From assembly GCF_038593855.1 (NCBI RefSeq), contig NZ_CP151996.1, forward strand, positions 930,001 to 994,000: a stretch of DNA of 64,000 bases. Direction: 5' to 3'. The position numbers were made by a program, and so were the translations under genes. The DNA is from Lysinibacillus sp. FSL M8-0337. GTDB taxonomy: Bacteria > Bacillota > Bacilli > Bacillales_A > Planococcaceae. The notes under the pieces are model-generated. The model saw only the letters and a program-made list of their open reading frames with translations. It searched no databases and was not told where the DNA came from. How positions within the stretch are numbered: the stretch's first letter is position 1; every line of letters starts with the position of its first letter. Shown here one piece after another: positions 9,051 to 19,637 of the stretch.

Positions 9051-11819
9051 ATGGTGGAGTATAAAGAAACCTTATTAATGCCGAAAACGGATTTTCCTAT
9101 GCGTGGGAACTTACCAGCAAATGAACCAAAAATGCAAGAAAAATGGAATGAGATGGACATCAATAAATTACAAATGGAGCGTACAGCTGGTCGCCCAGAG
9201 TATGTGTTACATGATGGCCCTCCATATGCAAATGGTGATATTCATATTGGCCATGCGTTAAATAAAGTGATAAAAGATATGATTACACGCCATCGCTCCA
9301 TGACTGGCTATCATGTCAATTATATTCCAGGTTGGGATACACATGGTTTACCAATTGAACAAGCTTTAACAAACAAAGGTGTTAAACGTAAAGAAATGTC
9401 CATTGCAGATTTCCGTGAGCTTTGTGAAAAATATGCTTATGAGCAAATTGACAATCAGCGTGCACAATTCCGCCGTCTAGGCATTCGTGGCGATTGGGAA
9501 AACCCATATATTACGTTAAAACCAGAATTTGAAGCGCGCCAAATTGAAGTATTCGGTAAAATGGCGGAAAAAGGCTATATTTATAAAGGTTTAAAACCAG
9601 TATATTGGTCGCCTTCATCTGAGTCTGCATTAGCGGAAGCAGAAATTGAATATAAAGATGTTAAATCAGCTTCTATTTATGTCAGCTTTGCTATTAAAGA
9701 CGCAAAAGGTGTTGTGCCAGCCGATGCGAAATTTATTATTTGGACGACTACACCTTGGACACTACCTGCAAACTTAGGGATTTCGTTAAATCCAGAGTTT
9801 ATCTATGTGGTTGTGGCGGTAGCAGATAAAAAATTCATTATTGCGAAAGAATTGTTAGAAACAGTTGCAAAAGAGCTTGAATGGGAAACGTACGAAGTTG
9901 TGCAAGAAGTAAAAGGGGAAGCATTAGATCGTCTTGTAGCACAACATCCATTTTACGACCGTGAATCGCTTGTGATGGTCGGGGAACATGTTTCTGCTGA
10001 AGCAGGTACAGGTTGTGTTCATACAGCTCCAGGACATGGTGAAGATGACTATCAAATTGGGAAAGCTTATGGTTTACCTATTCTTAGTCCAGTGGATAAC
10101 AGCGGTTGTTATACAGACGAAGCACCAGGTTTTGAAGGTGTCTTCTACAATGATGCAAACAAGATGGTTACTGCCAAATTAGAAGAAGTTGGCGCACTTG
10201 AAAAATTAAGCTTCTTTACGCACTCATATCCACATGACTGGCGTACGAAAAAACCAGTTATTTATCGTGCTACACCACAATGGTTTGCGTCTATCGATGC
10301 CTTCCGTGATGAATTATTAGCAGCGGTTAAATCGACGACATTCACACCTGCTTGGGGTGAAACACGTCTTTATAATATGATCCGTGATCGTGGCGATTGG
10401 GTTATTTCTCGTCAACGTGCATGGGGCGTACCAATTCCAATTTTCTATGCTGAAAATGGTGAACCAATCATTACACCAGAAACAATTGCGCATATTTCTG
10501 CTTTATTCCGTGAGCATGGTTCAAATATTTGGTTCCAAATGACAGCGAAAGAATTATTGCCAGACGGCTTTACACATCCAGGTAGCCCGAATGGTGAGTT
10601 TACGAAAGAAAATGATATTATGGACGTTTGGTTTGACTCAGGTTCATCTCACCAAGGTGTGCTAGTCGAACGTGGACTGAAATATCCAGCAGATCTTTAC
10701 TTAGAAGGTTCTGACCAACACCGTGGATGGTTTAACTCTTCGTTAATTACATCTGTGGCGATTAATGGCTATGCGCCTTATAAAGGCTTATTAACGCATG
10801 GTTTCGTTCTTGATGGCGATGGTCGCAAAATGAGTAAGTCACTAGGAAACGTTATTATCCCTCAAAAGGTAATGGACCAATATGGTGCTGATATTTTACG
10901 TCTATGGGTAGCATCTGTAGATTATACGGCTGATGTGCGTATTTCTATGGATATGTTAAAACAAGTGTCTGAAGTGTACCGTAAAATCCGTAATACATTC
11001 CGTTTCTTACACGGTAATGTAGCTGATTTCAATCCACAAAAAGATCGTGTAGCCTATGCAGATTTACGCGAAATGGATCAATACATTTATATGCGTTTAC
11101 AAGATGTCTTAAAAATGGTGCGTGCTGCTTACGACCGCTATGATTTTGCGGCTGTCTACCATGCGGTGAATAACTTTGTTGCTGTAGAATTATCTTCTTT
11201 CTACTTAGACATCGCAAAAGACGTTGTTTATATTGAAGGGCATGACAATAAAGACCGTCGTGCAATGCAAACAGTCATGTATGATACATTAATGACATTA
11301 GTAACAGTCATGACACCAATTATTCCACATACAACGGATGAGGTTTGGTCTTACTTACATGCACAAGGTGTTGTAGAAGAGGTGTCAGTGCAATTAACTG
11401 ATTTCCCATCAGTAGATGAGCAAGTAAACTTTGATGAGCTTCGTGGCAAATGGGCAGCGATTATCGAAGTGCGTGATGATATTCTAAAAGCATTAGAAGA
11501 AGCGCGTAATGCTAAAACAATCGGTAAGTCTCTTGAAGCGAAAATAACAGTTTATGCTAACCCAGAAGTGTTAACATTATTGCATGATGCAAACATTGAT
11601 TTTGCGCAACTTTCTATCGTTTCTGCTTTTGAGGTAGCAGCAATTGAATCAGCTCCTGCTGAAGCGTTAGCGTTAGAACATGTTTCTATTGTTGTTGAAA
11701 AAGCAACAGGCGAAAAATGTGAGCGTTGCTGGTCAATTTCTGCAACAGTTGGAACAAATGAAGCACATCCAACAGTGTGTGCTCGTTGTGCCGAAGTTAT
11801 TGAAAAATATTATGTATAA
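9051..11819 (+). CDS. ileS: Isoleucyl-tRNA synthetase
   Basis: A class I aminoacyl-tRNA synthetase that charges tRNA-Ile and edits misactivated valine. HIGH is at residues 65-68 and KMSKS at 593-597. The CP1 editing domain includes [16 protein letters not shown], and a C-terminal zinc finger is formed by CERC...CARC near residues 885-910. The ATG at 9051 after AAAGGAGG gives 922 residues. An in-frame start 27 bp upstream lacks a ribosome site. Expression is controlled by the T-box leader, whose terminator lies about 170 bp upstream. Confidence 0.98.
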   Translation: MVEYKETLLMPKTDFPMRGNLPANEPKMQEKWNEMDINKLQMERTAGRPEYVLHDGPPYANGDIHIGHALNKVIKDMITRHRSMTGYHVNYIPGWDTHGLPIEQALTNKGVKRKEMSIADFRELCEKYAYEQIDNQRAQFRRLGIRGDWENPYITLKPEFEARQIEVFGKMAEKGYIYKGLKPVYWSPSSESALAEAEIEYKDVKSASIYVSFAIKDAKGVVPADAKFIIWTTTPWTLPANLGISLNPEFIYVVVAVADKKFIIAKELLETVAKELEWETYEVVQEVKGEALDRLVAQHPFYDRESLVMVGEHVSAEAGTGCVHTAPGHGEDDYQIGKAYGLPILSPVDNSGCYTDEAPGFEGVFYNDANKMVTAKLEEVGALEKLSFFTHSYPHDWRTKKPVIYRATPQWFASIDAFRDELLAAVKSTTFTPAWGETRLYNMIRDRGDWVISRQRAWGVPIPIFYAENGEPIITPETIAHISALFREHGSNIWFQMTAKELLPDGFTHPGSPNGEFTKENDIMDVWFDSGSSHQGVLVERGLKYPADLYLEGSDQHRGWFNSSLITSVAINGYAPYKGLLTHGFVLDGDGRKMSKSLGNVIIPQKVMDQYGADILRLWVASVDYTADVRISMDMLKQVSEVYRKIRNTFRFLHGNVADFNPQKDRVAYADLREMDQYIYMRLQDVLKMVRAAYDRYDFAAVYHAVNNFVAVELSSFYLDIAKDVVYIEGHDNKDRRAMQTVMYDTLMTLVTVMTPIIPHTTDEVWSYLHAQGVVEEVSVQLTDFPSVDEQVNFDELRGKWAAIIEVRDDILKALEEARNAKTIGKSLEAKITVYANPEVLTLLHDANIDFAQLSIVSAFEVAAIESAPAEALALEHVSIVVEKATGEKCERCWSISATVGTNEAHPTVCARCAEVIEKYYV

Positions 11820-11831
11820 AAATTAATGAAC

Positions 11832-11873
11832 AATGAGCAGCTCGATGATTTTAGATCGGCTGCTCATTTTTTT
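11832..11873 (+). terminator. Rho-independent terminator of ileS
   Basis: AATGAGCAGC(T)CGAT pairs with ATCGGCTGCTCATT and is followed by TTTTTT. Confidence 0.85.
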
Positions 11874-12001
11874 GAATGCGTGGAAAATGTTGAACATACC
11901 GATCCAAATTAAGAACATAGTGGAAAGTAGACCATAAATGGGAGGTAAGCGAGGATGTCTAGATGAATAGGTTTTAGGATACAAACATGCAAAAGTAATC
12001 T

Positions 12002-13228
12002 TTATTTAAACAATATTTCGATTGTGTTTCGGTAATCCGTTGGAGATATTCCTACATATTTTTTAAATGTAAGGCTGTAATAATTGGGTGTATTAAAGCC
12101 AGAGCTTGCTGCGATTTTTTCAATGGTGTAGTCAAATTTCCGCAAGTATGGGAGTGTTTTGATTATGCGTGTATACGCTACATAATCGACAAAATTACGA
12201 CCCGTTTCTTTTTTAAATAATCGGCTAAAGTGAGTAGGACTAAAATTAATAGATTTTGCTACATCGCTAATAACTAGCTGTTCATCGTAATGCTCCTCAA
12301 TGTAGTGAATAGCCTTTTGTAGCTGTTCATGCTTCGTTAAATCCTCATAAAATCGTATATGAATATTATCGACTGGTGGCTTTCTACGTGCTTTTCTAGC
12401 TTGACTATAGGATTCTTTGACTTGCATAGATTGCAAAAAAACACCACCAATGCCCATAAAAAGATGGATACTATAATCGTTTTTCAATTGCTCGATCACT
12501 GTCAGTAAAGTAGTGACGCCCTCTTCCCAATGTTTAAAGGATGTATACGTTATAGGAATCCGCATGAGCAGTAATAAATAACGCTCGAAATTTAAAAAGG
12601 ACAACGGTGCTTTATCGGCAAAGTGTTGACGAAAAACATTTGTAATTACACTACTAGCATCATAAGGAATCGGTCGGTTGTGCTGAATATCTACGTAGCC
12701 TTGAATTAAGAAAACGATATTGGGAATACAGTCAGTTGATAAAAAGGAAGAGGCTTGTACAATTTCCTGTTCATTGTTGATTTCTCCCCGTATTAAGCGT
12801 CTCAAAAACGCTTCGCGAAACGGCGATGTATGATCTTGAGGAAATTGTTGCGAAAGTTCAAGCATCGTGACTGTACTTGCTTGCTGTTCTTTATAGGAAG
12901 TATAAAGCTTTTTTACAATTCGTAAAAACTTTTGTTTGTGCAACGGTTTTATTAGAAGCGCTTGTAAATTTAATTCAATGGCAATACCAGCCGAGTAAGC
13001 TAGGTGTACTGCAACAATCGGGACAATTATACTGTTAGGATAATGTTTCTTTAAACGATTGACCTTAATCCAATCAAATAATCCCCTAATTTCATAGACG
13101 AATATAACTACTTCATGTGCACTTGGTTGTGTACATTCAGTAAATGTGTTAGGGAGGAATTCTTCTAACCACCCTAGCATTTGCTGTTTTTCAATTGAAT
13201 TCTCAACGTACCATACGACGCCTAAAAT
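12002..13228 (-). CDS. AraC-family regulator with receiver-like N-terminus
   Basis: A predicted transcription factor, probably for the divergent symporter operon. The C-terminus has two AraC-type helix-turn-helix motifs (VISDVAKSINFSPTHFSRLFKK and TIEKIAASSGFNTPNYYSLTFKKYVG). The N-terminal ~115 residues resemble a response-regulator receiver but show no clear acidic phosphorylation pocket. The first ATG on this strand is at 13180, giving 392 residues, but it has no ribosome site. The frame stays open upstream to an ATT at 13228, nine bases after AAAGGGG, which would complete the first receiver strand (residues like ILGVVWYVEN). The ATT start is an inference; the region 12002-13180 is certain. 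Confidence 0.75.
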   Translation of the reverse strand: MLGVVWYVENSIEKQQMLGWLEEFLPNTFTECTQPSAHEVVIFVYEIRGLFDWIKVNRLKKHYPNSIIVPIVAVHLAYSAGIAIELNLQALLIKPLHKQKFLRIVKKLYTSYKEQQASTVTMLELSQQFPQDHTSPFREAFLRRLIRGEINNEQEIVQASSFLSTDCIPNIVFLIQGYVDIQHNRPIPYDASSVITNVFRQHFADKAPLSFLNFERYLLLLMRIPITYTSFKHWEEGVTTLLTVIEQLKNDYSIHLFMGIGGVFLQSMQVKESYSQARKARRKPPVDNIHIRFYEDLTKHEQLQKAIHYIEEHYDEQLVISDVAKSINFSPTHFSRLFKKETGRNFVDYVAYTRIIKTLPYLRKFDYTIEKIAASSGFNTPNYYSLTFKKYVGISPTDYRNTIEILFK

Positions 13229-13298
13229 ACTAAACAGCCCCTTTCTAAAGTCAAAAAATATAATGAAGGTTACTAGAAATATTTTAACTTAAAATAGC

Positions 13299-13336
13299 AA
13301 TATTTTGTACTAATACAGCAAAATATTGTACCTATA
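13299..13336. promoter_or_regulatory. Candidate regulator operator: two direct repeats 21 bp apart
   Basis: AATATTTTGTACTAATA (13299-13315) and AAAATATTGTACCTATA (13320-13336) agree at 13 of 17 positions. Their GTAC cores are exactly 21 bp apart, two helical turns, as is common for AraC-family sites. The second copy covers the -35 of the symporter promoter. Confidence 0.55.
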
Positions 13337-13354
13337 TTATTGGAAAAATAGAAT
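13326..13354 (+). promoter_or_regulatory. Candidate sigma-A promoter of the symporter operon
   Basis: TTGTAC (13326-13331) and TAGAAT (13349-13354) are 17 bp apart. The imperfect -35 and its overlap with a repeat fit an activator-dependent promoter. Confidence 0.6.
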
Positions 13355-13425
13355 AGAATAGTTGTAGCGAATAATAATTTGAAATTTCAGATAATTATTC
13401 ATCTATACAAAAGGGGGTTAGTAAT

Positions 13426-13755
13426 ATGGCAGGAAGTCATGATTACGAGTATGTAGAAGCTGGAACTGTAGATGTGAAAGATTTGCCACCGTTAGATCCG
13501 ACAACACATAAAATTATGAAGGATGAGTTTACTACAGGATTTAGCTTAACGGTATTTTATTTTATTTTAATTTTTACTATTCCAGTGATGAATTGGTTTG
13601 CTCCTGAATTTGCGTTTAAGAAATTGTGGGGCGGTATGACCGTTACTTGGTTTGTTACGACAATCGTCATGATGTTGATGGCTTTTGTCATTGCCTTTGT
13701 GCATACGACATTGTATGAAAAGCGCTTGAAAAAATATGAGATGTCAACGAAGTAG
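13426..13755 (+). CDS. DUF485 membrane protein, symporter partner
   Basis: A 109-residue protein of the DUF485 family, with two membrane segments (about 41-60 and 70-95) and a charged C-terminal tail. In many bacteria, including B. subtilis ywcB-ywcA, a DUF485 gene directly precedes a sodium:solute symporter of the acetate type, as here (23 bp spacing). Its role is unknown but is probably accessory to the transporter. The ATG follows AAAGGGGG. Confidence 0.88.
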   Translation: MAGSHDYEYVEAGTVDVKDLPPLDPTTHKIMKDEFTTGFSLTVFYFILIFTIPVMNWFAPEFAFKKLWGGMTVTWFVTTIVMMLMAFVIAFVHTTLYEKRLKKYEMSTK

Positions 13756-13778
13756 TGTAACTTAAGGGGGTAGGTTGA

Positions 13779-15347
13779 ATGTTAGAGACAATTTTAGAAC
13801 CAAAAATGTTATTAACAATTGCCCTAATGGGAACGATTGTATACATTACGTATTTAACGAAAAAAAATACAACAGCATCTGATTTCTTCGTTGGGGGACG
13901 GAGCTTTGGATGGTTTACGAACGGTTCAGCTATAGGGGGAGACTATTTAAGTGCAGCTACATTTTTAGGGATTGCTGGTTTAACCTTTCAATTAGGCTAT
14001 GATGGAGCCTATTATGCATTTTGCTTCTCGATTGGTTTGACGCTATTAGCTATTTTTGTTGCTGGGCCATTAAGAAGATTTGGTGCATTTACCGTAGCAG
14101 ACTTTTTAGCCTATCGCTTTCATAGTAGACGAGCTCGTTTAGCCGCAGTCATTGTAGTTTTAGCAATTTCAGGTTTCTATGCGGCGCCACAACTACTAGG
14201 CGCAGCACAAATATTAAGTATGTTCTTTGGGACTTCTTATGAATTTGGTATTATTTTTACATGTGTCGTGATGATTTTCTATGTAGGAATCGGTGGTATG
14301 AAGGGCACGACGATCAACCAAGCATTAGAGCTGTGGATTCGTCTAGGTGCATTTATTGTGATGCTTATTGCAGCGATGTATGGTGGCTTGCATTACGATA
14401 AAATTTTAGCAGCCATCAATTCCTTTAATGGACCTATTACTGGGACATCACCGTATGCCTTGGATGGAAGTGATATAAATTTTGATGGTGCCGCATGGAC
14501 GGGGACAGGCTTCTATTTCCCGACGTTTTGGCAAACGATTAGTATGACCATTGGTTTAGCATTAGGTACGATAGGGTTACCGCATATTTTATTGCGCTTT
14601 TATACGAATCCGAGTGCTAAGGCTGCACGTAAATCTGCTTTAATGGCGATTGGTATTGCGAGTGCATTCTTCTTGTTAGCCGTATTTTTAGGGGTTGTTG
14701 GTCGTGCTATTTTCATTTCAGGTACTGCGAGTGAGGAAGTAATGAGAGATTTAGTGCTTGGTGGCAATAATATGGTTATTCCAACAACGGCGCTTGCATT
14801 AGGGGGCGATTGGCTGCTCGGTCTTGTGATTGCAGGGGCATTCGCTGCTATTTTCTCTAACTTATCAGGATTATTTATTACAAGCTCTGGTGCATTAGCG
14901 CATGATTTATATGCTAGCTTTATGAAAAAAGATATTACACAAAAACAGCGTGTAGTTGCTGGAAAAGTGGCGATTGTTATTTTAGGTATTTTATATGGCG
15001 GACTTGGGTTACTCGTAAAGGATGCTTCCATCGGTCATTTAGTTGCTTTAGCATTTACGGTTGCCGCAAGTACATTTACACCAATCTTTATATTAGGTAT
15101 TTGGTGGAGAGGGATGACCGAAAAAGGAGCAATTGCAGGGTTAGTGATTGGTCTCCTCGTGTCGATGTGGATGATTTTCTTACCAGGAACACTTCCAAGT
15201 TTCCTACAATTCAAAATCCCTGGCATCGTAACAGTACCAGTCGGTTTCCTATCTGTTATTGTTGTGTCATTATTAGATCGTAAAGTACCTGCTGATGTAA
15301 ACGATTTCATGAAGCGAGTGCACTCGAAGGAATCCGAAACTGCATAG
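13779..15347 (+). CDS. Sodium:solute symporter, acetate-permease (ActP/YwcA) type
   Basis: A 522-residue secondary transporter of the SSS family with about 13 membrane segments. Typical motifs are DFFVGGRSFGWFTNGSAIGGDYLSAATFLGI near the N-terminus and FAAIFSNLSGLFITSSGALAHDLY (sodium-site region). The closest functional class is the cation/acetate symporter, supported by the DUF485 partner, but other short monocarboxylates cannot be excluded. The ATG follows AGGGGG. The divergent AraC-type regulator suggests inducible expression. Confidence 0.88.
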   Translation: MLETILEPKMLLTIALMGTIVYITYLTKKNTTASDFFVGGRSFGWFTNGSAIGGDYLSAATFLGIAGLTFQLGYDGAYYAFCFSIGLTLLAIFVAGPLRRFGAFTVADFLAYRFHSRRARLAAVIVVLAISGFYAAPQLLGAAQILSMFFGTSYEFGIIFTCVVMIFYVGIGGMKGTTINQALELWIRLGAFIVMLIAAMYGGLHYDKILAAINSFNGPITGTSPYALDGSDINFDGAAWTGTGFYFPTFWQTISMTIGLALGTIGLPHILLRFYTNPSAKAARKSALMAIGIASAFFLLAVFLGVVGRAIFISGTASEEVMRDLVLGGNNMVIPTTALALGGDWLLGLVIAGAFAAIFSNLSGLFITSSGALAHDLYASFMKKDITQKQRVVAGKVAIVILGILYGGLGLLVKDASIGHLVALAFTVAASTFTPIFILGIWWRGMTEKGAIAGLVIGLLVSMWMIFLPGTLPSFLQFKIPGIVTVPVGFLSVIVVSLLDRKVPADVNDFMKRVHSKESETA

Positions 15348-15390
15348 ATGATTAACATTGCACGTTAGTTCTTTTAGTGAAGAAAACATA

Positions 15391-15440
15391 GACGGTAGAC
15401 CCCTTCAAAGAAATTTGAGTTGGTCTATTGTCTTTTTATT
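15391..15440 (+). terminator. Terminator of the symporter operon
   Basis: GAC..TAGACC..CTTCAAA pairs with TTTGAG..GGTCTA..GTC and is followed by TTTTTATTTTT. Confidence 0.8.
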
Positions 15441-15800
15441 TTTGACATCAAACTTAGGCAAACGTTGATTTCCGTTTCAGGCGCTCCCTTTCCGCAGGCA
15501 CGGCTCCAACTAATTTTTGCGGCGGATGCCGCAAAAATGGATTTTCCGCTCCAATCAACTAGTATTGACTATTCATATAATATTTCGCTCTCACACACTG
15601 AAATGAAAAGATGAAGGTTATGCCTGTCATAAAAAAGTAGTACCCTATAAAATTTTCTACAGATTTCTATTCATTTCTTTAAAAAGAAGCCTTTGGTTAT
15701 CGCAGAGAGAGACGACTCCCGCGAAAAACGTTCACTTAGAGCGAAAATCAAAAGCGATTTTTGATTATTGACACCTCTTAATTTAAAGTATCAGCGTGTG
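15441..15800. repeat. Intergenic stretch with degenerate GC-rich repeat remnants
   Basis: About 450 bp without a credible gene lie between the symporter terminator and lspA. Bases 15460-15560 (GATTTCCGTTTCAGGCGCTC, TTTCCGC, GGATTTTCCGCTCC) and 15700-15735 (GACGACTCCCGCGAAAAACG) resemble the GC-rich repeat remnants often seen between Bacillaceae genes. A perfect 10-bp hairpin (TTTTTGCGGC, loop GGAT, 15514-15537) lies inside. Family membership is from memory, not a search. Confidence 0.5.
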
Positions 15801-15828
15801 TTTCTGTCATATTTTCATGTTATATTAG

Positions 15829-15858
15829 TTATTGCTATATAAGCTCTTATGGTAGAAT
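15829..15858 (+). promoter_or_regulatory. Possible lspA promoter
   Basis: TTATTG (15829-15834) and TAGAAT (15853-15858) are 18 bp apart. The -10 is good and the -35 weak. Confidence 0.4.
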
Positions 15859-15890
15859 AGGTAGGATGTTGAGTGAACGGAGGAATAGCT

Positions 15891-16370
15891 GTGTATAAAT
15901 ATTATGGATTGGCCGCTTTTGTCATTATTCTTGATCAATGGACAAAATGGCTAATTGTGAAAAATATGGAGTTTGGTGAACGTATTGCCGTATGGGATCC
16001 TTGGTTTGGTATTTTATCTCATCGTAATAGAGGTGCAGCCTGGGGGATGCTTGAAGGGCAAATGTGGTTATTTTCTATCGTGACAATAGGTGTTATTATT
16101 GCCATCATTTACTTTTATCATAAAGAGGCAAAGGGCAAGCCTCTTTTTCAAGTGGGCTTAATGCTGTTATTGGGCGGTGCCATTGGTAATTTTATTGACC
16201 GTATATTTAGAGGAGAAGTAGTAGATTTTGCCGACGTATTAATCCCTATTATTAATTACGATTTCCCGATTTTTAATATTGCGGATGCAGCATTAACAAT
16301 TGCCGTTGTCGTATTAATGATTGGTTTAATCGCCGAAGATAAAAAAGAAAAGAAACAGGTGAAACAATGA
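15891..16370 (+). CDS. lspA: Lipoprotein signal peptidase (signal peptidase II)
   Basis: LspA is the inner-membrane aspartic protease that removes signal peptides from prolipoproteins, such as the substrate-binding proteins in this window. There are four membrane segments. The catalytic aspartates lie in [17 protein letters not shown] and [20 protein letters not shown] is another conserved box. GTG at 15891 was chosen as start because CGGAGGA lies 7 bases before it. 159 residues. It overlaps rluD by 4 bp. Confidence 0.95.
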   Translation: MYKYYGLAAFVIILDQWTKWLIVKNMEFGERIAVWDPWFGILSHRNRGAAWGMLEGQMWLFSIVTIGVIIAIIYFYHKEAKGKPLFQVGLMLLLGGAIGNFIDRIFRGEVVDFADVLIPIINYDFPIFNIADAALTIAVVVLMIGLIAEDKKEKKQVKQ

Positions 16371-17278
16371 CACAAGTATCATATACAATTGAAGAACAGC
16401 AACAAGGAGAGCGCATTGATAAAGCGGTTTCGAGTATACAGAATGAATGGTCTCGTACACAAATTAGCAATTGGATTACAGAAGGAATTGTTAAAGTAAA
16501 TGGTGAAGCAGTAAAAGCAAAATACAAGGTGAAAGCAGGCGATGTTGTTGAAATCATCGTACCAGAGGCAGAACCTTTAGACGTTATTGCTGAAAACTTA
16601 GACCTTGAAATCGTGTATGAAGACGCAGATGTACTCGTTGTCAACAAACCAAAAGGAATGGTGGTCCATCCTGCGCCAGGGCATATGACGGGTACACTGG
16701 TAAATGGTTTAATGTATCATTGCACAGATTTATCGGGCATAAATGGGATCATGCGTCCAGGTATTGTACACCGAATCGATAAAGACACATCAGGTTTGCT
16801 TATGGTAGCGAAAAATGATAAAGCACATGAATCATTAGTTGAGCAGCTTGTGAATAAAACAGTCACACGTAAATACACAGCGCTTGTGCATGGACATATT
16901 GCTCACGATAAAGGGACAATTGATGCACCAATTGGACGTGATCAAAAGGACCGTCAAAAACAAGCTGTTGTGGATAAAGGGAAACATGCGGTGACGCACT
17001 TCCAAGTAATTGAACGCTTCGGTGATTACACATTAGTAGAGTGTCGTCTTGAAACGGGACGTACACACCAAATTCGTGTCCATATGCAGTATATTGGATT
17101 CCCACTTGTTGGCGACCCAAAATATGGACCAAGAAAGACCCTTGATTTTGGTGGACAAGTATTGCACGCAGGTGTTTTAGGATTCACGCATCCGACTACT
17201 GGCGAATATATGGAGTTTGAAGCACCACTTCCTGTTGATTATGTACAATTATTAGACGAATTAAGAAATAAGGATTGA
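16367..17278 (+). CDS. rluD: RluD-family 23S rRNA pseudouridine synthase (YlyB)
   Basis: It isomerises uridines in 23S rRNA helix 69 or a related site. An N-terminal S4 RNA-binding domain (about 13-75) precedes the catalytic domain with the motif [16 protein letters not shown], whose Asp is the nucleophile. [12 protein letters not shown] and DPKYG are also present. 303 residues. It shares ATGA with the lspA stop, so the two are translationally coupled. The pyr promoter -35 overlaps its stop codon. Confidence 0.93.
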   Translation: MTQVSYTIEEQQQGERIDKAVSSIQNEWSRTQISNWITEGIVKVNGEAVKAKYKVKAGDVVEIIVPEAEPLDVIAENLDLEIVYEDADVLVVNKPKGMVVHPAPGHMTGTLVNGLMYHCTDLSGINGIMRPGIVHRIDKDTSGLLMVAKNDKAHESLVEQLVNKTVTRKYTALVHGHIAHDKGTIDAPIGRDQKDRQKQAVVDKGKHAVTHFQVIERFGDYTLVECRLETGRTHQIRVHMQYIGFPLVGDPKYGPRKTLDFGGQVLHAGVLGFTHPTTGEYMEFEAPLPVDYVQLLDELRNKD

Positions 17279-17303
17279 CGGATAATTAAAGAAGGTCTAT
17301 ACT
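17275..17303 (+). promoter_or_regulatory. Sigma-A promoter of the pyr operon
   Basis: TTGACG (17275-17280) and TATACT (17298-17303) have 17-bp spacing. The same hexamers are used before ileS. The -35 overlaps the rluD stop codon. Confidence 0.88.
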
Positions 17304-17339
17304 AACGAAAGTGAATGAACGACTTTAACTTAATATTCA

Positions 17340-17476
17340 CCTTTAATGGCAGTCCAGAGAGGCTGAGAAGGTACATGTGAACGTGTTGCTAAAATTTGTG
17401 CTGCAAATTTTTCCAACATGCTATTTAAACACGTACTCAACCCTCTCAGGCTATTCGCCTCGAGAGGTTTTTTTAT
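17340..17476 (+). promoter_or_regulatory. pyrR leader: PyrR-binding attenuator in the pyr leader
   Basis: The PyrR binding loop TCCAGAGAGGCT is at 17353-17364, within an anti-antiterminator. A terminator follows at 17438-17474 (CCTCTCAGGC..GCCTCGAGAGG then TTTTTTT). With UMP bound, PyrR stabilises the first hairpin and termination occurs before pyrR. Confidence 0.92.
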
Positions 17477-17518
17477 GCCGTTTCAATGATGCTTTTGCAA
17501 GTGTGTAAGCATCTGTAA

Positions 17519-18100
<582 letters not shown>

Positions 18101-18120
18101 TTATAAAGTGAGGAAGCGTC

Positions 18121-19431
18121 ATGTCAAAGGCAGTATTAGATATAAATGATAAACCGACCCCAGTCCAATTAGTGACATTAAGTTTCCAACACATGTTTGC
18201 TATGTTTGGGTCAACAATTTTAGTACCACAACTGGTTGGGCTTAGCCCAGCAATCGCCCTTCTAACAAGTGGGATTGCCACATTGTTCTTCTTATTAATT
18301 ACGAAGTTTCAAGTACCAGCCTATTTAGGTTCATCCTTTGCCTTTATCGCACCGATATTAATCGCTGCAGGTGGTTTAGATGACAATGGTTTAAGTGTAA
18401 ATCCAGGTAATGCTATGATCGGAGCGATGGCAGTCGGAATTACCTACGGCATTGTGTCACTTATTATTTGGAAGAGCGGTTATAAATGGATTATGAAAAT
18501 CCTTCCGCCTATCGTTGTAGGGCCAGTTATTATGGTTATCGGTCTTGGCTTATCAGGAACAGCAGTTAACATGGCAATGAATGTTGACGGAGAATATAAC
18601 TTGCTACATTTCTCAGCGGCACTTGTCACATTATTTACAGCGATTATCTTTACCATCTTCTTTAAGGGGATTTTAAGTACAATGCCAATATTAATCGGCT
18701 TAATAGTTGGCTATGTCTACTCGATTTTTATCGGGATCGTCAACTTCGAACCAATTAAAGAGGCGAAAATGTTTGCACTACCACATTTTATTATCCCAGG
18801 TGTAAATTATGACTTTACGATTACATCGACAATTTTACTCGCGATGGTACCGATTGTGATTGTAACCATTTCAGAACATATCGGTCACCAACTTGTATTA
18901 GGAAAAGTAGTCAATCGAGACTATATTAAAGAACCAGGCTTACACCGTTCTTTACTAGGTGATGGCTTTGGGACCTTGATTAGTGCATTTATAGGTGGTC
19001 CACCAAAGACAACATACGGTGAGAACATTGGTGTCCTTGCCATTACACGAGTTTACAGCGTATATGTAATAGCAGGTGCGGCAGTCGTAGCAATTGTGCT
19101 GTCATTCTTCGGGAAAGCAATGGCGGTGATTGCAACGATTCCAACAGCAGTTCTTGGTGGTGTTTCCATTCTACTGTTTGGTATCATCGCATCAAGCGGT
19201 TTACGTATGCTAGTAGACAACCATGTGGACTTTGGTAACAGCCGCAATTTAGTGATTGCCTCTGTTATCCTTGTAATTGGTATCGGCGGTGCGAAATTTA
19301 TCGTCACAGAATCATTAAGTTTAGAAGGCATGGCGCTAGCAGCGATTATCGGTGTTGTGCTAAATGCAATTCTACCAGGTAAAAAAGAAGCTGATATACC
19401 AGTACCATACAATCAAAATAATCAATCATAG
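18121..19431 (+). CDS. pyrP: PyrP, uracil permease
   Basis: A uracil:proton symporter of the NCS2 family. 436 residues with about 12-14 membrane segments; QHMFAMFGSTILVP near the N-terminus and ISEHIGHQLVLGK (the substrate-site Glu/His region) are typical. It starts 20 bp after pyrR, too close for the attenuator found at this junction in B. subtilis. It feeds the UPRT salvage route. Confidence 0.95.
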   Translation: MSKAVLDINDKPTPVQLVTLSFQHMFAMFGSTILVPQLVGLSPAIALLTSGIATLFFLLITKFQVPAYLGSSFAFIAPILIAAGGLDDNGLSVNPGNAMIGAMAVGITYGIVSLIIWKSGYKWIMKILPPIVVGPVIMVIGLGLSGTAVNMAMNVDGEYNLLHFSAALVTLFTAIIFTIFFKGILSTMPILIGLIVGYVYSIFIGIVNFEPIKEAKMFALPHFIIPGVNYDFTITSTILLAMVPIVIVTISEHIGHQLVLGKVVNRDYIKEPGLHRSLLGDGFGTLISAFIGGPPKTTYGENIGVLAITRVYSVYVIAGAAVVAIVLSFFGKAMAVIATIPTAVLGGVSILLFGIIASSGLRMLVDNHVDFGNSRNLVIASVILVIGIGGAKFIVTESLSLEGMALAAIIGVVLNAILPGKKEADIPVPYNQNNQS

Positions 19432-19440
19432 TAGTACCTT

Positions 19441-19562
19441 TTAATGAATTGTCCAGAGAGGCAAAAAAAGGGAAGTTGTGGACAAGCAATAAGTAAGTAA
19501 TAGGCTTACTATAGTTTGTCACGCCTCCTTATGCCTCGCTGACGACATCAGCGGGGCTTTTA
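19441..19562 (+). promoter_or_regulatory. Second PyrR attenuator, between pyrP and pyrB
   Basis: The PyrR-binding sequence GTCCAGAGAGGC lies at 19451-19462. A terminator follows at 19533-19562 (GCCTCGCTGA..TCAGCGGGGC then TTTTAC). It would control the biosynthetic genes independently of pyrR-pyrP. Confidence 0.88.
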
Positions 19563-19637
19563 CATTATTTAGCCAAATAAATAATGAAGGACGTCATACA
19601 TAGACGTTCATGACACACAACCTAATGGAGGTACATG

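Noticed and set aside
15420-15614. 64-codon open frame after the symporter gene
   Set aside because: It starts in the terminator hairpin and runs through repeat remnants, with no ribosome site.
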